From RGIG3528 sp963649295 (GTDB lineage: Bacteria > Bacillota > Clostridia > Lachnospirales > Lachnospiraceae), in the NCBI GenBank assembly GCA_963649295.1, contig CAVJHK010000058.1:1-10023 (forward strand): a DNA stretch of 10,023 bases, in the 5' to 3' direction. The notes beneath the pieces were generated by a model, which saw nothing but the letters and a program-made list of their open reading frames with translations, was not told the DNA's origin and ran no database searches. The position numbers and the translations under genes were made by a program. Of the stretch, positions 5,271 through 10,023 are shown in pieces. Numbering within the stretch: position 1 is the stretch's first letter; the number at the start of each line of letters is the position of its first letter.

Positions 5271-7754
5271 ATGGATAATAATAATGATGAATTAAAATTT
5301 GATCAGGTGAAGGAAGTTGACTTAAAAAAGACGATGGAAACGTCATATGTCAACTATGCGATGTCTGTTATAGTCGCACGTGCGCTTCCTGATGCCAGAG
5401 ACGGACTTAAGCCCGTACAGCGAAGAATACTTCATGCCATGAACGAACTCGGAAACGATCCCGACAAGCCGCACAGAAAATGCGCGCGTATTGTCGGTGA
5501 TACAATGGGTAAATATCATCCGCACGGAGATACGTCGATTTACGGAGCACTCGTTTATCTCGCTCAAAGCTGGTCAACGCGCTATCCTTTGATTGACGGT
5601 CACGGAAACTTTGGTTCCGTTGATGGTGATGATCCTGCCGCAATGCGTTATACGGAAGCAAGACTTTCAAAAATTTCCGTTCAAATGCTTTCCGATATGG
5701 AAAAGAAAACGGTTGATTTTGTACCGAACTTTGATGAAACGGAATCGGAGCCGCTTGTTCTTCCCGCAAGATATCCGAACCTTCTTGTAAACGGCGCAAC
5801 CGGTATTGCCGTAGGTATGGCAACAAATATCCCGCCGCACAACATGAGAGAATCGATAGACGCAGTAATTAAGCTTATCGACGATAAGATAAACAATATT
5901 ACGACCTCGATTGACGATCTTATAGAAATAATTAAGGGACCCGATTTTCCGACGGGCGCATGTATTCTCGGCACAAAGGGAATTTCCGACGCATACAGAA
6001 CCGGACGCGGCAAAATAAGAGTGAGAGCCGTCACAAATATCGAGCCCATGGCAAACGGCAAAAACAGAATCGTTGTCACGGAAATCCCTTATCTTGTCAA
6101 CAAGGCAAGACTTGTTGAAAACATAGGTCAGCTTTCAAAAGAGAAAAAAATAGACGGAATTACCGAAATACGCGACGAATCAAGCCGTGAAGGCATGAGA
6201 ATATGCGTTGAGCTTCGTCGTGACGTAAATCCGAATATCGTTTTGAATCAGCTTTTTAAGCATACACAGCTTCAGGATACGTTCGGCGTAATTATGCTTG
6301 CGCTTGTAAACAATGAGCCAAAAATCTTAAATCTTTTGCAGCTTTTGAATGTTTACTTAAAGCACCAGGAAGACGTTGTAACACGACGCACAAAATATGA
6401 TCTTCAAAAAGCGGAGGAACGCGCTCATATAGTCAAGGGTCTGCTTATTGCCCTTGACAATATCGAAGAAGTTATAAGGATAATCAGAGGATCAAAGAGC
6501 GTTGCGATCGCAAAGGAAGAATTGCAGACAAGATTTTCGCTTACGGAGGTTCAGGCACAGGCTATTGTAGATATGCGTCTTCGTGCTCTCACGGGACTCG
6601 AACGTGAAAAGCTTGAGGCGGAATATGCGGATCTCTTAAAGAAAATTGATGAATTTAAGGCAATTCTCGGTGACGAAAAGCTTCTTTTAAATGTAATAAA
6701 GACGGAAATTACCGAAATAAAGGAAAAATTCGGCGACGACAGACGCACAAAGATAGAAATGAATGTTGATGAATTTGTTGACGAGGATCTTATTCCGAAT
6801 GAAAACGAAGTTATCACAAAGAGCAATTTGGGATATATAAAGCGTATGGGACCCGAAAATTTCCAGAGCCAGAACAGAGGCGGCAAGGGAATAAAGGGAA
6901 TGCAGACAATCGATAACGACTTTGTCGAAACGATGTTTACATGCACAACGCATCAGACGATTTTGTTCTTTACGAACAAGGGACGCGTTTATAAGAAAAA
7001 GGCTTACGAAATACCCGAATCCGGACGTACATCCAGGGGAACGGCAATGATTAACCTTATGCAGCTTATGCCGGACGAAAAAATCGTTGCAATGCTTCCT
7101 ATATCAACAATCGATGACGAAAATCACATAATAATTGTCACAAAGCGCGGAATTATCAAGCGTACATGTCTTTCGGAATACAGCAATATTCTAAAAAAAG
7201 GCATACGTGCCGTAAATCTTCGTGAAGACGATGACATTGTCGATGTTAAGCTTTCGTATGGCACAAATGATATTATCCTTGTGTCAAAGAACGGTATGTG
7301 CACACGTTTCAGCGAGGAAGAAATACGTGTAAGCGGCAGATCGTCCATGGGCGTTAATGCAATGAATCTTGCGGATGATGATGAAATATTGTCGATGAAT
7401 CTTGATTCCGACGGAGAATATTTGCTCATCGCATCCGAAAAAGGATACGGAAAGCTTACACCTGTTACCGAATTCGAACGCCATCACCGCGGCGGCAGGG
7501 GAGTTAAGTGTTACAAGGTTGTCGAAAAAACAGGAAATGTTGTCGGCATAAAGGCTGTTTCACTTAGTGAGGAGCTCCTTATTATCACAAACGACGGTGT
7601 CATGATAAGAATTCGCATAAGCGATATTTCCGTATACGGACGCAATGCATCGGGCGTAAGGCTCATAAGCTTTAAAAACGAAAATACTTATGTTTCGAGT
7701 ATTTCGACGGTTACGCCGGAAGAGGAAGAGCCCGAAGAATTACATGAGGAATAA
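5271..7754 (+). CDS. gyrA: DNA gyrase subunit A
   Basis: 827 residues, normal for GyrA, the subunit that cuts and rejoins DNA during supercoiling. The N-terminal core has YAMSVIVARALPDARDGLKPVQRR (29-52), the winged-helix segment GKYHPHGD (80-87) and the active-site pair Arg126-Tyr127 in AAMRYTEA. The C-terminal beta-pinwheel starts near 510. Its GyrA box reads QNRGGKG (534-540), one residue away from QRRGG(R/K)G. Related blade motifs recur near 585-596, 642-650, 688-700, 738-750 (HHRGGRGVK) and 790-800, so about six blades are present. The end is acidic (PEEEEPEELHEE), as in some GyrA proteins where the tail tunes DNA wrapping. GAGG precedes the ATG by five bases. The pinwheel and context argue for GyrA over ParC. 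The drug-binding helix carries Thr88 and Gly92 where E. coli has Ser83 and Asp87. Confidence 0.97.
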   Translation: MDNNNDELKFDQVKEVDLKKTMETSYVNYAMSVIVARALPDARDGLKPVQRRILHAMNELGNDPDKPHRKCARIVGDTMGKYHPHGDTSIYGALVYLAQSWSTRYPLIDGHGNFGSVDGDDPAAMRYTEARLSKISVQMLSDMEKKTVDFVPNFDETESEPLVLPARYPNLLVNGATGIAVGMATNIPPHNMRESIDAVIKLIDDKINNITTSIDDLIEIIKGPDFPTGACILGTKGISDAYRTGRGKIRVRAVTNIEPMANGKNRIVVTEIPYLVNKARLVENIGQLSKEKKIDGITEIRDESSREGMRICVELRRDVNPNIVLNQLFKHTQLQDTFGVIMLALVNNEPKILNLLQLLNVYLKHQEDVVTRRTKYDLQKAEERAHIVKGLLIALDNIEEVIRIIRGSKSVAIAKEELQTRFSLTEVQAQAIVDMRLRALTGLEREKLEAEYADLLKKIDEFKAILGDEKLLLNVIKTEITEIKEKFGDDRRTKIEMNVDEFVDEDLIPNENEVITKSNLGYIKRMGPENFQSQNRGGKGIKGMQTIDNDFVETMFTCTTHQTILFFTNKGRVYKKKAYEIPESGRTSRGTAMINLMQLMPDEKIVAMLPISTIDDENHIIIVTKRGIIKRTCLSEYSNILKKGIRAVNLREDDDIVDVKLSYGTNDIILVSKNGMCTRFSEEEIRVSGRSSMGVNAMNLADDDEILSMNLDSDGEYLLIASEKGYGKLTPVTEFERHHRGGRGVKCYKVVEKTGNVVGIKAVSLSEELLIITNDGVMIRIRISDISVYGRNASGVRLISFKNENTYVSSISTVTPEEEEPEELHEE

Positions 7755-7765
7755 GTAAAGTATGG

Positions 7766-7794
7766 GTTACCGGTAATTTCCGGAAAAATATAAT
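7766..7794 (+). promoter_or_regulatory. probable fumAB promoter
   Basis: TATAAT at 7789-7794 is a perfect -10 box. Seventeen bases upstream the -35 position reads GTTACC (7766-7771), which matches TTGACA at only three of six bases. Transcription would start near 7800, giving a leader of roughly 20 bases that contains GGAG (7810-7813) before the fumA ATG. A strong -10 with a poor -35, overlaid by palindromes, suggests a regulated promoter. Read-through from gyrA is also possible, since no terminator is visible between gyrA and fumA. Confidence 0.6.
7767..7786. promoter_or_regulatory. two abutting 10-bp palindromes, candidate operator
   Basis: TTACCGGTAA (7767-7776) and TTTCCGGAAA (7777-7786) are each perfect inverted repeats centred on CCGG. 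Their centres are exactly 10 bp apart, about one helical turn. They cover the -35 position and most of the -35/-10 spacer of the fumAB promoter. A further TTTCC half-site (7794-7798) pairs with GGAAA (7782-7786) across the -10 box. With no loop, the palindromes suit a DNA-binding dimer better than an RNA hairpin. I do not recognise the motif as that of a known regulator. Confidence 0.5.
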
Positions 7795-7818
7795 TTCCAT
7801 AAACAGCTTGGAGAGTCT

Positions 7819-8661
7819 ATGCGTGAAATTCATACAGACCAAATAATTTCAAACATAAAAGAAATGTGTATAAGTGCAAATCTTGAGTTGGCAGATGATG
7901 TCAGCTCAAGAATTTTATTTGCGGAAAAAGAAGAAAAAGCCGAATTACCGAAAAAAATCCTTAATGACCTGATTAAAAACATGGAAATTGCAAAAGAGGA
8001 AAGTATTCCCATCTGTCAGGATACGGGAATGGCTGTTGTTTTTTTGGAAGTGGGTCAGGATGTTCATATTATCGGGCAAAATCTTAGGGATGCGGTAAAT
8101 GAAGGTGTAAGGCAGGGTTATACGGAAGGTTTTTTAAGAAAATCAGTTGTAAAAGACCCGTTAATCCGTGAAAACACCCGTGACAATACACCCGCCGTAA
8201 TTCATACGGAAATTGTGCCGGGTGAAAACATAAAAATTACGCTTGCGCCAAAAGGTTTCGGCAGCGAAAATATGTCACGCGTGTGCATGCTCAAGCCGGC
8301 AGACGGAATAGAGGGGGTAAAGGGAGCAATACTTGATACCGTGAGAATTGCGGGTCCCAATTCCTGTCCGCCCGTTGTTGTAGGTGTGGGAATTGGCGGA
8401 ACTTTCGAAAAATGTGCATTGCTTGCAAAAAAGGCGCTTACACGTACTCTCGGAACACACTCTCCCTATCCTCATATAGAAAAACTTGAAACAGAGCTTC
8501 TTGATGAAATAAATGCCCTAAATATCGGTCCCGGCGGATTTAAGGGAAAAACGACGGCACTCGGAATAAATATCGAGGTTTATCCGACTCATATAGCGGG
8601 ACTTCCCGTTGCGATAAATATGTGTTGTCACGTAAACAGGCATGTTACGAGGGTTATATAA
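7819..8661 (+). CDS. fumA: class I fumarate hydratase, alpha subunit (FumA/TtdA N-terminal type)
   Basis: 280 residues, matching the separate alpha subunit of two-subunit iron-sulfur fumarases, which interconvert fumarate and L-malate. The oxygen-sensitive [4Fe-4S] cluster should be held by three cysteines: Cys66 in IPICQDTGMAV, Cys183 in AGPNSCPPVVVGVG, and Cys270 in CHVNRH near the C-terminus. The spacings agree with the family pattern, and the neighbouring Cys269 is extra. Other landmarks are RENTRDNTPAVIH (117-129), KGFGSENMSRVCMLKP (145-160) and GIGGTFEKCALLAKKAL (191-207). GGAG lies five bases before the ATG. The partner subunit follows 68 bases downstream. L-tartrate dehydratase (TtdAB) shares this architecture, so the substrate is inferred. 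In an anaerobe, fumarase would serve a partial citric acid cycle or fumarate respiration. It has its own putative promoter, so it need not depend on gyrA transcription. Confidence 0.92.
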   Translation: MREIHTDQIISNIKEMCISANLELADDVSSRILFAEKEEKAELPKKILNDLIKNMEIAKEESIPICQDTGMAVVFLEVGQDVHIIGQNLRDAVNEGVRQGYTEGFLRKSVVKDPLIRENTRDNTPAVIHTEIVPGENIKITLAPKGFGSENMSRVCMLKPADGIEGVKGAILDTVRIAGPNSCPPVVVGVGIGGTFEKCALLAKKALTRTLGTHSPYPHIEKLETELLDEINALNIGPGGFKGKTTALGINIEVYPTHIAGLPVAINMCCHVNRHVTRVI

Positions 8662-8689
8662 AATCCTGCAAAAAAAAACGACAGGATTT
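8661..8689 (+). other. intercistronic hairpin between fumA and fumB
   Basis: AAATCCTG (8661-8668) and CAGGATTT (8682-8689) form a perfect 8-bp stem around a 13-base A-rich loop, beginning at the last base of the fumA stop codon. TTTTT occurs only at 8694-8698. The structure may pause or stabilise the transcript, or tune the subunit ratio. As a terminator it would be poor, because the stem is AU-rich at its base and the U-run is short and displaced. Confidence 0.5.
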
Positions 8690-8729
8690 ATCGATTTTTG
8701 ACGGTATAAGAATATCAAAGGATAATACA

Positions 8730-9257
8730 ATGGTTATTAAAAATATCGTTCTTCCGATTACAAAAGAAATTGCGTCCGGTCTCACAGCCGGAGAATATGT
8801 ATATCTTACGGGCACGCTTTATTCCGCACGCGATGCCGCACACAAAAGAATGGCGGAGGCACTTTCAAAAAACGAGCCTCTTCCGTTTGATATAAAAGAC
8901 GGGACTATTTATTATATGGGGCCGTCACCGGCAAGAAAAGGGCAGGTTATAGGTTCTGCGGGACCGACCACGTCTACGAGAATGGATAAATATACGCCCG
9001 CACTTCTTGATCTTGGGTTAACCGGAATGATAGGAAAAGGAAAAAGGTCGGATGCCGTAAAGGAAGGAATTAAGAAAAATCATGCGGTATATTTTGCTGC
9101 TGTCGGCGGTGCGGGTGCGCTTCTTTCAAAATGTATAAAGGAAGCTGAAATTATTGCATATCCGGAACTTGGGACGGAAGCGGTAATGAGGTTAAAAGTT
9201 GAGGATTTCCCGGTGGTTGTGGTTATCGACGATAAGGGAAACGACTTATATGAATAA
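8730..9257 (+). CDS. fumB: class I fumarate hydratase, beta subunit (FumB/TtdB C-terminal type)
   Basis: 175 residues, fitting the smaller beta subunit of two-subunit class I fumarases, which completes the active site with the [4Fe-4S] alpha subunit. Family motifs appear in order: TGTLYSARDAAHKR (27-40), YYMGPSPA (61-68), GSAGPTTSTRMDKYTP (75-90), GMIGKGKRS (99-107), AAVGGAGALLSK (123-134), AYPELGTEAV (143-152) and the close VVVVIDDKGNDLYE. I chose ATG 8730, with AAGGA at 8718-8722 and a 7-base spacer, because the protein then starts as relatives do (MVIKNIVLPIT). The same frame is open back to 8622, but that extension overlaps fumA and reads through the hairpin with no family resemblance. 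Tartrate dehydratase beta is the alternative identity. The gene shares a transcript with fumA. Confidence 0.92.
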   Translation: MVIKNIVLPITKEIASGLTAGEYVYLTGTLYSARDAAHKRMAEALSKNEPLPFDIKDGTIYYMGPSPARKGQVIGSAGPTTSTRMDKYTPALLDLGLTGMIGKGKRSDAVKEGIKKNHAVYFAAVGGAGALLSKCIKEAEIIAYPELGTEAVMRLKVEDFPVVVVIDDKGNDLYE

Positions 9258-9260
9258 TTT

Positions 9261-9329
9261 TTGGATACTAGATTAGGAATTATAGTTTAGGAAATATAAT
9301 TTTGGAATAATAGTTATGGGACGTATGCG
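9261..9329 (+). repeat. degenerate 14-bp-period repeat downstream of fumB
   Basis: A GG dinucleotide recurs at 9263, 9276, 9290, 9304 and 9318, so successive units are 13, 14, 14 and 14 bp. The best units are TAGGAATTATAGTT (9274-9287), TAGGAAATATAATT (9288-9301) and TTGGAATAATAGTT (9302-9315); the first and last copies are more decayed. A hairpin of TGGGA (9317-9321) with TCCCA (9331-9335) ends the array, without a T-run. Confidence 0.6.
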
Positions 9330-9361
9330 ATCCCAAATTCGTAAATAAAACAATTTATAGA

Positions 9362-9390
9362 TTGACAACTTCCGCTTTCTTTGCTAAACT
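9362..9390 (+). promoter_or_regulatory. strong sigma-A type promoter of tRNA-Ser
   Basis: TTGACA (9362-9367) is a perfect -35, followed by a 17-base spacer and the -10 box TAAACT (9385-9390). Transcription should start near 9397, about 56 bases before the tRNA. Confidence 0.85.
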
Positions 9391-9396
9391 AACCAT

Positions 9397-9452
9397 TGCG
9401 CGATTTGAGCGCACGAAAAAAACAATACCTTTGGTAGCGTTTTCGTACTTTT
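9397..9452 (+). other. structured 5' leader of pre-tRNA-Ser
   Basis: Two foldable segments lie between the promoter and the tRNA. TGCGC (9397-9401) pairs with GCGCA (9409-9413). Competing for its last base, ACGAAAA (9413-9419) pairs with TTTTCGT (9440-9446) around an inner TACC-TTT-GGTA hairpin (9426-9436). The leader is removed by RNase P at 9453. Whether the folds have a role is unknown. Confidence 0.4.
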
Positions 9453-9540
9453 GGAGAAATACTCAAGAGGCCGAAGAGGCGCCCCTGCTAAGGGTGTAGG
9501 TCGGGCAACCGGCGCGAGGGTTCAAATCCCTCTTTCTCCG
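9453..9540 (+). tRNA. tRNA-Ser (anticodon GCU, reads AGC/AGU)
   Basis: An 88-nt class II tRNA that folds completely by hand. Acceptor stem GGAGAAA (9453-9459) pairs with TTTCTCC (9533-9539), discriminator base G at 9540. The D stem is CTC/GAG (9462-9464, 9476-9478) with the GG pair in its loop. The anticodon stem CGCCC/GGGTG holds the loop CTGCTAA, with anticodon GCT at 9487-9489. The long variable arm (9497-9515) forms a stem GTCGG/CCGGC capped by GCAA, as expected for serine tRNAs. The T stem GAGGG/CCCTC holds the loop TTCAAAT. CCA is not encoded, since GAC follows, so it must be added by nucleotidyltransferase. The gene forms its own transcription unit with a promoter at 9362-9390 and a terminator at 9549-9583. 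Confidence 0.96.
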
Positions 9541-9548
9541 GACATTTA

Positions 9549-9583
9549 AGCCAACGTCAATGTAGACGTTGGCTGTTTTTTTT
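9549..9583 (+). terminator. intrinsic terminator of tRNA-Ser
   Basis: AGCCAACGTC (9549-9558) and GACGTTGGCT (9565-9574) form a perfect 10-bp stem with loop AATGTA. One G and then eight Ts (9576-9583) follow. This is a textbook Rho-independent terminator. Confidence 0.95.
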
Positions 9584-9842
9584 CTGTGCAGAAAGTCTTA
9601 TGTACAGAAGCATTGTTTTATATAAACAAAATTGGGTCACTTATGATGCATGTTCATACGAAGAGAAAACATGGCACAAGCGATCACGCTTGGTGCGAGA
9701 GTTTCGAAAAATGAAATTCCATTTTTAAAAGATAATGAGTTATGAATAATCACGGATTATGCTGAAGTTGCTAAATATAAGCATTGATTGCGGCGTTTCT
9801 GCAGGTATTCAAATATGTTCGTTATTGTGTATATAGTTCGAA
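9584..9842. other. spacer without a recognised gene
   Basis: About 260 AT-rich bases between the tRNA terminator and the tandem promoters. I find no family-recognisable protein. A hairpin of GCACAAGCG (9674-9682) with CGCTT plus GTGC (9687-9696, one bulged G) has a 9-bp stem and loop ATCA, with no T-run. A weaker hairpin pairs AAAAATG (9707-9713) with CATTTTT (9720-9726). An ATG at 9671 opens a 24-codon frame to TGA at 9743-9745 that continues 13 codons to a second stop. It might be the remnant of a small protein gene, but support is thin. The palindrome GTTCGAAC lies at 9836-9843. Confidence 0.5.
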
Positions 9843-9878
9843 CAATTTAAAAAAAATAAAAAATTATAAATTAGGGTA

Positions 9879-9907
9879 TTGACAAAAGATTTATTTGGGA
9901 TTAAAAT
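9879..9907 (+). promoter_or_regulatory. tandem promoter P1, probably of a downstream rRNA operon
   Basis: TTGACA (9879-9884), 17-base spacer, TAAAAT (9902-9907). Upstream (9846-9874) lies A/T-rich DNA with A-tracts, resembling an UP element. The bases after the -10 are GC-rich (AGCGCCCG), the discriminator type associated with stringent control of stable RNA promoters. Confidence 0.8.
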
Positions 9908-9978
9908 AGCGCCCGCAACCGAGAAAAGCTTTATAAGTAAGGCTTAAAAAACTTTTTAAAAAAACTTAAAAAAAGTTG

Positions 9979-10007
9979 TTGACAAAGTTTTAAATCGGTG
10001 GTATCTT
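9979..10007 (+). promoter_or_regulatory. tandem promoter P2, probably of a downstream rRNA operon
   Basis: TTGACA (9979-9984), 17-base spacer, TATCTT (10002-10007), exactly 100 bp downstream of P1. A-tracts at 9946-9951, 9958-9964 and 9968-9974 are spaced about one helical turn apart and sit where an UP element would. Transcription would start near 10014. Only about 10 further bases are visible, so the transcribed gene lies outside the window. Confidence 0.75.
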
Positions 10008-10023
10008 AACAAAGCTGCTTTAA

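Noticed and set aside
8661..8698. Intrinsic terminator between fumA and fumB
   Set aside because: The T-run is only five bases and starts five bases after the stem, and ending transcription there would orphan the obligate partner subunit.
8622..8729. Longer N-terminus for the fumarase beta subunit
   Set aside because: It overlaps fumA by 40 bases and runs through the intercistronic hairpin; ATG 8730 has AAGGA and gives the family N-terminus.
9397..9583. T-box or other riboswitch ending in the strong terminator at 9549-9583
   Set aside because: The segment before the terminator folds as a complete class II tRNA, no specifier loop or regulated gene follows, and the terminator simply ends the tRNA transcript.
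9743..9745. TGA read as tryptophan (alternative genetic code)
   Set aside because: TGA ends the S4 gene at the conserved length and the large genes use TGG for tryptophan, so the standard code applies.
9836..9843. GTTCGAAC as an SOS (LexA) site
   Set aside because: The Bacillota LexA box is GAAC-N4-GTTC; here the half-sites are in the opposite order with no spacer.

Overview
The window is a conserved replication-origin neighbourhood, read entirely on the + strand: end of dnaA, the oriC-type dnaA–dnaN spacer, dnaN, a small S4-domain gene (rlbA/yaaA family), recF, gyrB, gyrA, a two-subunit class I fumarase (fumA/fumB, TtdA/TtdB type), tRNA-Ser(GCU) with its own promoter and terminator, and two tandem strong promoters at the right edge. 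The gene order, the AT-rich composition, GGAGG-type ribosome binding sites and TTGACA-17-TATAAT-type promoters point to a member of the Bacillota, most likely a clostridial lineage. I cannot name the genus from sequence alone.

Region by region. Positions 1-382 are the DNA-binding C-terminus of DnaA. Positions 383-658 are the origin spacer. It has a perfect DnaA box, a second near-consensus box, a 128-base run of N, and then what looks like a DnaA-trio (basal unwinding) element next to a very AT-rich stretch just before dnaN. Positions 659-5059 (dnaN, S4 gene, recF, gyrB) are compact, with a 4-base overlap between the S4 gene and recF and only 11 bases between recF and gyrB. A 211-base spacer before gyrA holds three imperfect copies of a 53-bp unit. 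gyrA (5271-7754) is complete. The 64-base gyrA-fumA spacer has a perfect TATAAT box whose upstream side carries two abutting perfect 10-bp palindromes, which looks like a regulated promoter. fumA and fumB follow, separated by 68 bases with a hairpin.

The last 766 bases encode no convincing protein. They hold a short 14-bp-period repeat, the tRNA-Ser transcription unit, an unassigned AT-rich stretch, and tandem promoters exactly 100 bp apart with A-tract upstream elements. These resemble rRNA operon promoters, and B. subtilis rrnO also lies downstream of gyrA, so an rRNA operon probably starts just past the window.

How the genes work together: DnaA opens oriC, the beta clamp (DnaN) tethers the replicative polymerase, RecF acts at gaps and stalled forks, and GyrA2B2 removes the positive supercoils ahead of the fork. 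The fumarase is a metabolic insert with its own control region. I see no CRISPR array, insertion sequence, phage or defence gene. The genes are ordinary; the unexplained signals are in the spacers.
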